Part shown: positions 34,297-45,854 of the stretch, in pieces
How the letters are laid out: the number at the start of each line of letters is the position of its first letter
Position numbering within the stretch: the first letter of the stretch is position 1
DNA from: Isoetes taiwanensis
Lineage: Eukaryota; Streptophyta; Lycopodiopsida; Isoetales; Isoetaceae
Assembly (NCBI GenBank): GCA_021234155.1
Contig: JAJEKV010000015.1
Span: 12,710,304-12,774,303, forward strand
DNA length: 64,000 nucleotides
Direction: 5' to 3'
The notes under the pieces: model-generated
Database searches by the model: none
The model's input: the letters and a program-made list of their open reading frames with translations, nothing else
Told to the model about the DNA's origin: nothing
Made by a program: the position numbers and the translations under genes

Positions 34297-35160
34297 TCAT
34301 AATGTTACGAGTAAACTCAAGTTCATCCAGGAGCCAATATCATGGTCAAATACAGCAATGGCAAGATCACGATTGACGAGGATGACCTGCTCGAGATTAG
34401 TTGGTAGTTTCTTATGGCCGGCTGTTGTAGAAAGTGCTCGGAGTGCCCATACAGCTGCCTCAGCTTCGGGTGCAATTGCTTTGGCAAAGAAGAGTACTTG
34501 TCTGCTCGTAAAAGTCGACAAGAAGAACCGGGTAATATGACATTTTAACCCCTCGACACTCGAATGGGTTAAGGAAGCCAATTCAGATTCGAAGTTCTGC
34601 GGCAGTTCCTCTTCCTTAACAAAGTCCTTCTCCTCCTGAACGTACTGGGGTTCATCACACAGATCTTCAGTAGTTGGGTCATCTTCCATCTTGACTACGA
34701 CATCGTTGATGTTAGGAACATGTTCCTCAAGATCTGGGGAAAGTGGAGCCTTGGTTTGCTCTAAGGGCGTGTCGCTACTTTCAATATACCTGTCCATGAT
34801 AAGGGCAAGGGCAAACTGGGCCTCAAAATAGAGCTGATTAGATCCATGATCAAGAATGGGGGCATGCTTTGCACGTCGAACAATGCCTCTAAGTATGGCA
34901 TCGCCATGATGATCATCCCCAAACATCTGCCATAAGATGTCCCTGTGGAGATAGGGCTGAGGCGGCTCGCCCAAAAGTTCTGCCTGCGGTAAGATTTCCT
35001 CGTTATAAAACTCGAGGAAATCATCATAATGAGGGTGTGCCCGCATATTGTCGACAAGATCGACCCTGCACTGCAGCATGGGGTCTAGAAGAGGATAGGG
35101 AACCTGAGGATCCCACTGCTCGCCTCCCATGTACCAGGCAAATCGTCCCTCATAATCCAT
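34297..35160 (-). CDS. uncharacterised 287-residue protein
   Basis: Starts at the ATG at 35160 (GCCATGGATTATG, strong context). The frame is open 32 codons further upstream, but that part is a translated CT-rich leader. N-terminal residues include MGGEQWDPQVPYPLLDPMLQ, then HYDDFLEFYNEEILPQAELL and ILWQMFGDDHHGDAILRGIV. The middle (about 140-190) is acidic and probably disordered. The C-terminus has TSRQVLFFAKAIAPEAEAAV and AVFDHDIGSWMNLSLLVTL. No domain is recognised. An intact frame of this length and a good start suggest a real gene. The stop lies close to the shared leader of the FAS1 gene, on the same strand. Confidence 0.5.
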   Translation of the reverse strand: MDYEGRFAWYMGGEQWDPQVPYPLLDPMLQCRVDLVDNMRAHPHYDDFLEFYNEEILPQAELLGEPPQPYLHRDILWQMFGDDHHGDAILRGIVRRAKHAPILDHGSNQLYFEAQFALALIMDRYIESSDTPLEQTKAPLSPDLEEHVPNINDVVVKMEDDPTTEDLCDEPQYVQEEKDFVKEEELPQNFESELASLTHSSVEGLKCHITRFFLSTFTSRQVLFFAKAIAPEAEAAVWALRALSTTAGHKKLPTNLEQVILVNRDLAIAVFDHDIGSWMNLSLLVTL

Positions 35161-35329
35161 GGCAAAGAAGAGAGCAAGAAGGAGGAGCGAAAGGAAAAGG
35201 GAGACTGAAGGAAATAAAAAACTTAAAGTGAATCTGACTTTTAAATGTTGAGGCACGGAGTTCGATGTGCCAGCTAATTATATTATATTTTCTCTTTTTT
35301 TTTTAATTGTTTTTCTTTTATTATTATTA

Positions 35330-37574
35330 CTAATAATAGTGCCCAGCATTGCTGGGCATAATTTGGGAGCCTATGTGGACGGAAACCTATTCAGCCTAGA
35401 CTTCTTTTTATAAATCATATAATAGAAACCAAGCCCAGTGTTGCTGAGCTATAAAAGGTCTTTGTGCATTTAATATCTTTTCCCTTTCCTTTGGTTTTTT
35501 CTCTATCCCGTGTTTCTTCTTTTTCCTCATTATCCTACACAGTTTCCTTTTTCCTTTTTTCTTATTTTTCTCACATGTTATCTTTTTTCCTTCTCCCCTT
35601 TTTCTTTTTTTTAGCCCCCTTCTCCCTCCCCTTCCCTTTTCCTTCCCCTTCCCTTTCTCCTTCTCCTTTTTCCCTTTCCCTTTCCCTTACCCTTACCCTT
35701 TCCCTTACCCTTTCCCTTCCCATTTCCCTTTTTCTAATAGGCTTTTTCTCTTCCCTTTTCACCTTTTTCCCGCCCTTCCCATTTTCCCTTTCTTTTTCCC
35801 CTTTCTTTTTCCCCTTTCTTTTCATTTTCTCTTACCCTTTTTCCATGCCCCTTTTTCTTCTCTTTTCCCCACCTTTTTGTGTGGCCCTTTTCTTCCTTTC
35901 CCCACCATTTTTCTCTTTATCTGTGCTCTTTTTCCCATCTCTTTTCCCATTTTCCTCTCCCCTTTCCCTCATGCCTTTTTTCCCTTCCTTTTCCCCCTTT
36001 CTGCTTCCCTTTTCTTTTTTCCTTTCTCTTCCCTTTTCATCCCTTCCCCACCCTTTCGCTTTTCTCCGTGCCCTTTTTCCCGTTCCCTTTTCTCATTCCT
36101 TTTCATTTTCGCTTTTCCTTTCCCCTTTCATATGCCTCTTTCCATTCGCATTTCTTCATCTATTTTATGTGCCCTTTTTCTTTCTTTTTTCCATCATCTT
36201 CTGCCTTTTTCCTCTTCCTCTCTTCATTTTTTTCCATTCCTTGCTCTCCATCATCCTGTTCCCTTTTCCTCCTTTTCCCACCCTTTCCCTCTTTCCCTTT
36301 TCTCGGTGCCTTTTTATCTTCCCTTTCCCCTCTTTTTCTCTTTTCCCCCTTCCCTGTCCCTTTTCTAATTCCATTTTCCCCTTTTCTTCTCCTTTTTCCT
36401 CACCTTTTCTCTAACCTTTTCCCTTCCTTTTTTCGATGCCCTATTTTCGCTTCTCTTTCCTCTTTTTTTCACCCTTTCCCTCTTCCCCTTTTTTGCATGC
36501 CCTTTCCCCCTTCCCTTTTGCCCTTTTCCTCGTGCCCTTTTTCTAGGTATCCTTTTCCCATTTCCATCTCCCTTTTTTTTTTTTTTTTTTCCTTTCCCTT
36601 TCCCTCATCCCATGCGCTTTATTCGTTCCCTTCTTCCCACCCTTTTCATGTTAATCTTTTCCCTTTTCCATCCTTTTCCATTTTTTTCCCTTTTTATCTT
36701 CCTTTTTCCCCTCTCCTTTTCCCCTTTTTCCATTTCCCTTTTTGCCTTTTTTTCCATCTCCTCCTTTTTCCTTCCCTTTCCCTTTTCCCCTTTTCCCCCT
36801 TTTCATGTTAATCTTTTCCCTCTCCCTTTTCCCATCCTTTCCATTTTTTCCTTTTCACGATGCCTTTTTATCTTCCTTTTTCCCCTCTCTTTTCCTTTTC
36901 CCCTTTCGCTTTCCCTTTTTCCATGTCATTTTCCCCTTCCATTCTCCTCTTTCCTCACCTTTTCTCTCTAATCTTTTCCCTTTCTCTTTTTGATGCTCTC
37001 TTTTTGCTTCTCTTTTCCTCTTTCTTCACCTTTTCCCTCTTCTTTTTTTTTTCATGCCCTTTCCCCCTTCCCTTTTGCCCTTTTCCTCATGCCCTTTTTC
37101 TAGGTTCCCTTTTCCCTTTTCCATCTCCCTTATTCTTTTTTCTTTTCCCGTGCCCTTTTCCCATGTGCTTTGTTTGTCCCCTTCTTCCCACCTTTTTCCC
37201 TTACTTTTTTTCTCCTTTTCACGCCCTTTCCTTCTTCCCCTTTTTCCGTTGCCCCCTTTTCCCTTCTCTTTCTCCCTCTCTATTTCTATTCTTTTTTTTT
37301 TCATTTTTCCCATGCCATTTTTCCTTCCCTTTTTCCTTTCTTTGTCCTTTTCCTCTTCCCCTTTTTCCCACACACTTTTTCCCTTCCCTTTTCCCTTTTA
37401 CCCGTGCTTTTCCTCCCCTTTCCTTTTCCTTTTTCCTTAAGAGATCAAATCATGATTAATCACGATAGTGGGAAGTTGTGCGATAAATCTCGGCATTCAG
37501 TTTCAATCAGATAATCTCAGCCATTTAAATTAGGGCTTGATCCATTCAATACGGTATAACATTATAATATAAGA
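35330..37574 (-). mobile_element. non-autonomous Helitron filled by a pyrimidine tract
   Basis: On the minus strand the 5' end reads TCTTATATTATAATG at 37574, preceded by the expected A (T at 37575 on the plus strand). The 3' end has the hairpin GCCCAGCAATGCTGGGC followed by ACTATTATTAGT, so the terminal CTRR is degraded to TTAG; the A-T insertion rule otherwise holds. Both ends match the cleaner Helitron at 46825-47249. There are no Rep or helicase genes. About 1.95 kb of its 2.25 kb is a C/T run. Confidence 0.65.
35485..37437 (+). repeat. about 1.95-kb polypyrimidine tract
   Basis: The plus strand is overwhelmingly C and T in CCCTTTTCCCTTT-like words, with scattered ATGCC or GTGCCC interruptions. 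It has no fixed unit. Long Phe/Ser/Pro-rich reading frames here are composition artefacts. Tracts of this type can form triplex (H-DNA) structures in vitro (established). A smaller tract of the same style lies in the Helitron at 46825-47249. Confidence 0.9.
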
Positions 37575-38899
37575 TAGGTGTGTCATGAACCATGCCCCTA
37601 CATCCAACGGCCAGAATTTATTTCCTAATTCACGATGGGGATTAACACAAAATGATAGCAGGCTTCAGCAGAGCAGAGAGGCCGGGCCATGGCATTGAGG
37701 AAGATGATGCTCTTTGCAAAGGACTTTGCAGCAGCATTGATGCCAAAATGACGACGGCGAAGCTGTGCAAATGCAATCGTTAGGGTTAGGGCTAGACAAA
37801 GCAAAAATGCAGCAGTTCCGGCGAGGTTCGTACTCTGCTAGATGCATGTACCTTGCTAATGGCGGACAAATCCGAAGGGGAAGCATCTCAACAAGGGATG
37901 GATTGACATCTCAACAATGGATGGATTGACCACAACCACTAAATCGTCCTTCAAGGCCTTGGTCAAAAGCAGAGAATTTTGTAAATGCAACTGCAAAAGA
38001 GGTCCAGATTGTATTTCCTATATCCGGCCTCTTCCAATTCATTTGCAACATCTAAGCATTATTTGAATGTGGCATGGTTTTGGATTCGTTATTCCAAAAC
38101 GTGCCATAGTTTTGGTTTATATAGGATTTTCTTGCCTTTCGCAACTCCGACAAGGATGGTCTGGTGGATTTAGAATCCTGAAGATCGTTTGGTCTTCAAA
38201 GGACGAACAACAATGGTAGCAACAGAACCGATTCAACAAATCTGCTCTCTAGATGCCGTTTTTGAATTTAGAAGAAATAAGTCTTTTTGTCTCACTCTAT
38301 TTTTTCTTATGAGAGGGCGATGGAGCTTCTAGCATTATCGTTTATGGCAGTGCCAAAGCTAGCCTTTGATTCATGGCCACCAATATAGATTGCATGGTTC
38401 CACATTACTGGAACAGGTGACTTGCTCTGAACTTCTCAACAAATTTTTCTAAGTGCAAAAAGAATATCTTCAACTTCAATCTGTTCTATCTCAATCAATA
38501 GACTACAAGCGGCTGAGGTCTGTGAAGTTTTAAGTGCAGTTACCAATCTCAATTCTGCATTCACATTCTTCAAATAGGCACGCGCCAATCCAATCTCAGA
38601 GCAGTGATGACTTTAAGGTGCGAAACTTCGTAAAGTTGCTATATTTAACCATTTTTTAAAATCTGGATTCGATGGTTTACTAGGATGCATACACTAAAGC
38701 AACTTCATAAAGTCGCCAAAATTTGATAATATTGCATCCCAATTATAGTAAGTTCGCCAAATTAATGGACATTTTATAGTAAAAACCTCAATTTTATGGT
38801 AAGACATCCAATTCTACTAAATTCGTTTCTATAAAAATGTTGGGAAAATAGGAAACAATCGCCACCATTTCTATAGTTTAGAAGCAGCTAGAGGATAAT

Positions 38900-39560
38900 A
38901 AAGTCATCATTGACTGCGAGGTTGATTTTCTTGCTTATGATAAAATGTATCAGCTCTTAAAAGAAGGAACAAAACCATGTGAGATGCAATGGTTATTAGT
39001 CGAAAGCACAAGCAAGGTTTGGGCGTGTCTGAGGAGACTATTTTTGATCTATCAAAGACCTTCCAAAATAAGGAAGTAGAAGCTGCTCTGCACGTTTTTG
39101 AGAGGCTGGAAGATTTTGGCCTCAAGCTTTCTACTGCATTGTTTAACTGTATCGTGGATGTCACCTCTAAGGCTGGGCATCAATTGAAGGTTTATGTTCT
39201 GTACTCGCAGATGTAACGAGTGTGTTGTGTACCTGATTGCAGGAGTATTGATATACTTATGGAAAGACTCTGTAAAGCTGGTAGACCCTAAGAAGCATAT
39301 AAAGTTTCCCAACATGCAGCAAAATCGTAGACCTGTTCTTGCTATAACTGTATCTAATGTATTTGGATTCCAATAAAACCAGGAAAAGGTCACATTGTTT
39401 ATGAAACATTCAATAAGATGAAGGGAAAGATTCCAGTTGATAGCTGGATATATGCTCTTTTGATTAAATATCTTGCTATAGGCCAATGGGTAGAAGATAT
39501 GCCCACTCGATGTGTCCTGGGACCTGAGTGAAAACTCCTTGCAAGGTCTTTCCATGGATT
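38900..39560 (+). pseudogene. decayed PPR gene, unit 1
   Basis: Three-frame reading gives VDFLAYDKMYQLLKEGTKPC, then VSEETIFDLSKTFQNKEVEA and ALHVFERLEDFGLKLSTALF, then FNCIVDVTSKAGH, then ILMERLCKAGRP-like and YETFNKMKGKIPVDSWIYAL pieces. These are helical hairpin repeats of a P-type PPR protein. Frameshifts and stops separate them. Parent proteins act on organelle transcripts (family knowledge). It ends in IGQWVEDMPT near 39500. Confidence 0.6.
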
Positions 39561-40694
39561 CCCCCTGTTTCCATTGGGGTGGGGGGGATGATTTCACTGG
39601 GTTTCAGGCCCTTTTTCCATGCACTCCTGTCTTAAATTTGTGAAGATGTGATTGGGCCACATAATCATATAAAACACCTTAGTTTTTCCACACAATATTT
39701 AAGACATGTCGCATCTGCCTGTCGTACAACTTTGGAGTCCCATTTTCTTCCGGGGGAAACCCCCTGCTAGAAAATAAGACAGCAAATCTTATCCAATAGC
39801 AGGGCTTCTTCGCCAAAAATTGTGGGGCTCATAAAAATGAGGTTGAAGATTAAAATTTGCTTCTTCTCCGCTTGTTTTAATCGTATTCTCCTTCTTTTTC
39901 TTTTTCGTTTGATGCTTCATTTGTTTGGTGAATACTTCGTGTTCTAAAGTCTCTTCCTCTGTCGGATTTGCTTGCAGCGTCTTGTCGGATTTGTGTCTTG
40001 TAAAGTCTCTTCCTCTGTTCGATTTGCCTAGCTTCAGCTTTTGCCACGCCATATCAAGGGCAAAAAATGCAGCCCCAATTCTTCCTCCAGCAGATTATCT
40101 GTGCTCAAGCTTCCTTATACACTTCCCAGACGCAGAGTCTTTTTGGAGAGATTGAGTACAAAGTGAAAGCATTCTGCACAAAATCCGCAGGTTCTTTATC
40201 TGTCTGCAGCAAATGAATTATGAAAAAGCCCAGAATCTTCAGTGCTGATCATGCTCTAGACGATATTCTGAACACGGATTTTGTATGGGCTTTTATGGCC
40301 GAAAATTGAAAGATACAGCCAATTTTCTTGTATTTCTGAGTTTTCTCGGCATCCGCTCTAGTCATCTTGATCATCATGCCATATTTGCTGGATTACAGGC
40401 ATTGCTGATCATCAGGATTGCCTTGCTGAAGGTTTTTCTCGTTTTCTCTTGTTTCGTTTAACATCTTCCTCATTGCAGATTTATAATGTGGGTTGTGTTT
40501 ATCATCATCTTGATCATCATGCCATATTTGCTGGATGTACAAAGATGTATTTCATGCTGCTAGATATGCAAACGGAGAGATTGATGAGTAGTACTAGAAG
40601 GAGTTCCTGTAACACCAGTGGTTGGTGACTAGAAAGTGCTTGTTCTTGAGCAAATCTATGAGACATATAGTAGATAGTAGTTTTAACGTCACGC

Positions 40695-40890
40695 CACTAG
40701 GCAGCATCCAACTGGACATGTGACCACACACCACACTACATTGCTTGGTTGGGCCCTGCCCCCAACCACCTTACATTGCGTCTGTTGGGATTTGACCCCC
40801 AACAGTACCGAGTGCGATTCTGGGCGGTCTCGAACTCGAGACCACATTGCTAAGGAACTAGTGTCTTACCACTAGACCAAACGCCCAGAC
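40695..40890 (-). repeat. tRNA-derived SINE-like block, unit 1
   Basis: On the minus strand an A-box-like TGGTCTAGTGGTAAG (40865-40879) is followed about 40 bases later by a B-box-like GAGTTCGAGACC (40826-40837), the arrangement of a pol III internal promoter in tRNA-derived SINEs. A second B-box-like GGGTCAAATCCC follows in a palindrome. It cannot fold as a normal tRNA because the 3' side diverges. The 3' tail and target duplication are not clear. Confidence 0.55.
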
Positions 40891-42009
40891 GCAATGAAAA
40901 ACTAATTTTTCTAAGACATGTCACAAGAATGACGTGGCACCTCAAATGCTGTCTTATAGTTATAAGACAACCATATTTTAAGCCAACCGTGGAAAAAGGG
41001 CCTCACACCCGCTTTATCCTATCCTCCTATATTATAATGCTATAGGGTGTGTCATGAACCATGCCCTACATCCAACGGCCAGAATTTATTTCCTAATTCA
41101 CGATGGGGATTAACACAAAATGATAGCAGGTTTCAGCAGAGCAGAGAGGCCGGGCCATGGCATTGAGGAAGATGATGCTCTTTTGCAAAGGAATTTGCAG
41201 CAGCATTGATGTCAAAACGACGATGGCGAAGCTGTGCAAATGCAATCGTTAGGATTAGGGCTAGACAAAGCAAAAATGCAACAGTTCCGGCGAGGTTCGT
41301 ACTCTGCTAGATGCATGTACCTTGCTAATGGTGGACAAATCCGAAGGGGAAGCATCTCAACAAGGGATGGATTGACATCTCAACAAGGGATGGATTGACC
41401 ACAACCACTAAATCGTCCTTCAAGGCCTTGGGCAAAAGCAGAGAATTTTGCAAATGCAACTGCAAAAGAGGTCCAGATTGTATATCCTAATCCGGTTTTG
41501 GATTCGTTCCAAAACGTGCCATAGTTTTGGTTTATATAGGATTTTCTTGCCTTTCGCAACTCTGACAAGGATGGTCTGGTGGATTTAGAATCCTGAAGGT
41601 CGTTTGGTCTTCAAAGGACGAACAACAATGGTAGCAACAGAACCGATTCAACAAATCTGCTCTCTAGATGCCGTTTTTGAATTTAGAAGAAATAAGTCTT
41701 TTTGTCTCCCTCTATTTTTTCTTATGAGAGGGCGATGGAGCTTCTAGCATTATCGTTTATGGCAGTGCCAAAGCTAGCCTTTGATTCATGGCCACCAATA
41801 TAGATTGCATGGTTCCACATTACTGGAACAGGTGACTTGCTCTGAACTTCTCAACAAATTTTTCTAAGTGCAAAAAGAATATCTTCAACTTCAATCTGTT
41901 CTATCTCAATCAATAAACTACAAGCGGCTGAGGTCTGTGAAGTTTTAAGTGCAGTTACCAATCTCAATTCTGCATTCTAATTCTTCAAATAGGCACGCGC
42001 CAATCCAAT

Positions 42010-42700
42010 CTCCGACTCGAGGTTGATTTTCTTGCTTATGATAAAATGTATCAGCTCTTAAAAGAAGGAACAAAACCATGTGAGATGCAATGGTTATTAA
42101 TCGAAAGCACAAGCAAGGTTTGGGCGTGTCTGAGGAGACTATTTTTGATCTATCAAAGACCTTCCAAACTAAGGAAGTATAAGCTGCTCTGCACGTTTTT
42201 GAGAGGCTGGAAGATTTTGGCCTCAAGCTTTCTACTGCATTGTTTAACTGTATCATGGATGTCACCTCTAAGGCTGGGCATCAATTGAAGGTTTATGTTC
42301 TGTACTCGCAGATGTAACGAGTGGGTTGTGTACCTGATTGCAGGAGTATTGATATACTTATGGAAAGACTCTGTAAAGCTGGTAGACCCTAAGAAGCATA
42401 TAAAGTTTCCCAACATGCAGCAAAATCGTAGACCTGTTCTTGCTATAACTATATCTAATGTATTTGGATTCCAATAAAACCAGGAAAAGGTCACATTATT
42501 TATGAAACATTCAATAAGATGAAGGGAAAGATTCCAGTTGATAGCTGGATATATGCTCTTTTGATTAAATATCTTGCTATAGGCCAATGGGTAGAAGATA
42601 TGCCCACTCGATGTGTCCTGGGACCTGAGTGAAAACTCCTTGCAAGGTCTTTCCATGGATTCCCCCTGTTTCCATTGGGGTGAGGGGGATGATTTCACTG
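42010..42700 (+). pseudogene. decayed PPR gene, unit 2
   Basis: Same remnant as in unit 1 (AYDKMYQLLKEGTKPCEMQW and following pieces), with additional changes, including a base that turns KEVEA into a stop. It is not translatable as one protein. Confidence 0.6.
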
Positions 42701-42736
42701 GGTTTCAGGCCCTTTTTCCATGCACTCCTGTCTTAA

Positions 42737-45366
42737 CACTAGAGTTGTCCCGGGGACCATGACCAGAAATGGTCCACCATACCCCCTGCCACTTAAACCG
42801 ATATATCTCACAAGATAAATTTTAATTTTAAAATATACCACCACTATTTGAGTCTTCACTTGATTCTTAACGACCTGTGAGAATTTCATGACCATTGGAT
42901 ACACCTTTATATTGGTATGATTGTTCAAACTTTGAAGAATTTGGCAGTTTTTATAGCACTCTAGAACTGCATTCTTCAATTTTCTAGCATAAAAGTGTCT
43001 AAACCTTGCTAAATATGAAATTAATTGATGTATTATGTTAAAACATATCAATTTGCATGTTTCCATGTTTTGCCACTATCATTTGATTTTAATTGAAGTC
43101 GCCAAACCCTATTTTGCTTAAAAATGATGCATGAGGTTCAAGAATTCTTTCTCTCTTATTATTACAAATTTTGACTTAATTTTTGTAATGAGTCCTTAAC
43201 TAGGCAACCTATAGTCCAAAGAATTTTTTTGTATGTTTATATGTTTTATTAGTATCGTTATTAACTAAAGAAATTATTGTACATAATTCAAAATAAAAAT
43301 ATGGGTTAAAGTGCTTCAATAAATCACATCCATAAGTCTCATAAGGATAGTAAATGATGCATTCTAATCAACTCTATGTAGGAATTTACTTTATCAACAT
43401 AAATATAGTGTAACTAGGGTATAACCATGCATTATCTAGATCTAAACGAGCTCTAATATAACAGGATGAACACAAAGAAAGGTTCCAAAGTGCATTGATT
43501 ATACCTTTATAGGTCTAAAACTCAACAATAATGTAGGTAGTGATAGTTATTGATAAATAGAGGGCAATATCACGAAGTTTAGCCATGACTATAAATAAAT
43601 AGATCAAAAGACTTTCCGTACCTGTTTTTCTAGTTCATCTAAAAAATTAACTTATTGCACTATAATTCTTCCATAAGCCTTTTAAATGGCTTAATGTATG
43701 ATAAAAAGGGATATTGAGATCCTTGTTGTGGTCTTATTAGGAAAAAAAAAGAAACCTACTTACTTTCCACTATTATAAAGTTAGACAATGTGTGGTCGCT
43801 CCAAAATGTTGTAGTCTAAGTAGGACCATAGTACATGTAGATCAACTTTTATGATAGGCTATAAATTTTGTAAATTTGAACCTTTGTTGGAATATATATC
43901 TCAAATTTCATGTTAGGATAATATATTATATACAAGATTTGAATATAAATAAGCATGGACTATGTATAGGTCCGTGATTAAACCAACCGGATTGAGAAAA
44001 TTGCTCTATTTATTTGCATTGGCTCTATTCATTTTGTTCCCTACAATGATATTATGATTTCTCATCGTCTATAAGATAATCTTTGAAAGGTGTAAGTGGA
44101 CTTTCTCATACATTCAAAGTAGCCCTTAACTACTTAATTTTTGTGCTCCGATATCACCTTTTAGATAGACAATCCTCCCTAATCAACTAATGTTATCATA
44201 TATAATGTGATATAAACTATATTCTAAAGAATTGATTAAGATGATGATGTTCTTAACTTTTAAATGAGAGGTCATGTGGACCAATAATTGGCATCGGCAT
44301 AGCAGTCTATCTTGATCTTCTTTAGGCATATCTTTTCATCTTTTTTCTTGGTTCATCTTGCATTGCTATCTTAACTTTGGGAAGCTTTGAAATATGGTGT
44401 TTGAAGTTCATTTTCAAGGCACAAATCTAGAGATCAAATATGGAAAATATTTAATGATAACTTGGAACTAATACTAAAAGTTTTAGACCAAACCTAGCAA
44501 TAGATATTTTTTATTGATAGAGGATCTCATGAAATACTAATATCCTAAATTTCGGCTTGAGATCCAATAAGGTAAAGAAGTTATTGATTTAAAATGAACC
44601 TGTGGACCAGTAATGGTCTTATGTACAGAAACCTTTATTGATTTATCATGATCGTGCCTTTTGCTCTTTTTCTTTACTTGTTTTTTCATTGGTTTCATAT
44701 CCATACAAGCATTCATATATTATTTTTTCAATGACATACTATTTCAATAAATTTCTTTCAAATATAACAAAATAGACATCAATTAAAAGTTACTTAAAAG
44801 TGTTATTATAAGTTAAAGCTGAAGCTTCAAATTACAGCCCAACAAATATTTTTTATGCATGGACCAATTCGTCAACTACTTATATACCAAATTTGAAGTA
44901 AAAAATCATTTTCATGCAAAAGTTATAGAATTTTAATTGAAACAGCCTTCTGGGAACCATTATTGGTCCACAGAAGACAGAAAACTGTTTTGACCCTGTC
45001 ATGTTTGACTGACTATATCTTCCTTTCTAGACTTCGGATTGGAACAAGGTTTTTTGTGTATTAATCCTTATCTCGTATAGAAAAATACCATTATAATGAA
45101 AAAAATCAAAAAAATCCTTTTATTGAGACAGTTTTACATTATGTAAACATGAAGCAAACTGGACTTGACCCCCCTTGATTCACCTACACATAACTTTCAA
45201 TTTTGGGGGTATATGCATTTTTAACTATTTTTCCTGTGCAACATAACTGCCATATATTAACATGTAGAAAGGGTTTAACTAAATTTTATGTCATTGATTT
45301 TATATGAATTTTAAAGCGAACTGTACAAATGAACCATTTATGGTCCATCAAGGGACAACTCTAGTG
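42737..45366. mobile_element. 2.63-kb TIR element in a TTAA target
   Basis: Perfect 15-base terminal inverted repeats CACTAGAGTTGTCCC (42737-42751 and 45352-45366), flanked on both sides by TTAA (42733-42736 and 45367-45370). Unit 1 has the unoccupied site with a single TTAA at 39632-39635, so the insertion boundaries are exact. TTAA duplication is the hallmark of piggyBac-type elements, whose TIRs often begin C-x-CTAGA. The CACTA start alone would suggest EnSpm, but that family makes 3-base duplications. The inside is AT-rich with no transposase frame. It contains repeated GGACCA ... TGGTCC palindromic motifs. Confidence 0.8.
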
Positions 45367-45370
45367 TTAA

Positions 45371-45854
45371 ATTTGTGAAGATGTGATTGGGCCACATAAT
45401 CATATAAAACATAATTTTTAAGACATGTCGCATCTGCCTGCCGTACAACTTTGGAGTCCCATTTTCTTCCGGGGGAAACCCCCCGCCAAAAAATAAGACA
45501 GCAAATCTTAACCAATAGCAGGGCTTCTTCGCCAAAAATTGTGGGGCTCATAAAAATGAGGTTGAAGAGGAATTTATCGGACTGTAACACAAAATCTGAT
45601 GGCCTTTTGTTTCCTCCCGAAGCTCTAACGTTCCCGGACGATCTTACCAGGTTAAAATTTGCTTCTTCTCCGCTTGTTTTAATCGTATTCTCCTCCTTTT
45701 TCTTTTTCGTTTGATGCTTCATTTGTTTGGTGAATACTTCATGTTCTAAAGTCTCTTCCTCTGTCGGATTTGCTTGCAGCGTCTTGTCGGATTTGTGTCT
45801 TGTAAAGTCTCTTCCTCTGTTCGATTTGCCTAGCTTCACACGCCCACACGCCAT
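45371..45854 (-). pseudogene. decayed Lys-rich ORF, unit 2
   Basis: Minus-strand frame 45854-45348 reads GKSNRGRDFTRHKSDKTLQA, NPTEEETLEHEVFTKQMKHQ and a Lys-rich run. The same sequence is at 40052-39789 in unit 1, where a deletion removes the part VRSSGNVRASGGNK. Its start is not in a strong context and it runs into the TTAA element border. No family is recognised. Confidence 0.35.

Larger units (their letters stand above)
37576..41042 (+). repeat. tandem unit 1 (PPR remnant plus SINE-like block)
   Basis: First of three direct copies of a roughly 3.1-3.5-kb unit starting AGGTGTGTCATGAACCATGC. It contains a MALRKMMLF-type exon start (near 37689), decayed coding DNA, a PPR remnant, an oil-and-acid-free leader-like segment on the minus strand (39789-40052) and the SINE-like block. 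The other copies start at 41045 and 47251. Unit 1 holds about 320 bases (38596-38917) absent from units 2 and 3. Confidence 0.85.

Noticed and set aside
35464-37514. Several long Phe/Ser/Pro-rich and Lys/Glu/Arg-rich reading frames
   Set aside because: They follow from the C/T-only composition, which rarely makes stop codons; frames overlap on both strands and shift freely.
39052-39597. 181-codon minus-strand frame (and its copy at 42153-42698)
   Set aside because: It is antisense to the PPR remnant; openness is kept in both copies because the duplication is recent. No domain is seen.
40695-40890. A functional tRNA gene
   Set aside because: The A- and B-box-like motifs are present, but the acceptor and anticodon arms do not form a complete tRNA.
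42737-45366. Classification as a CACTA (EnSpm) element from the CACTA start
   Set aside because: EnSpm makes 3-base duplications; here both flanks and the empty site fit a 4-base TTAA. Kept only as the alternative.
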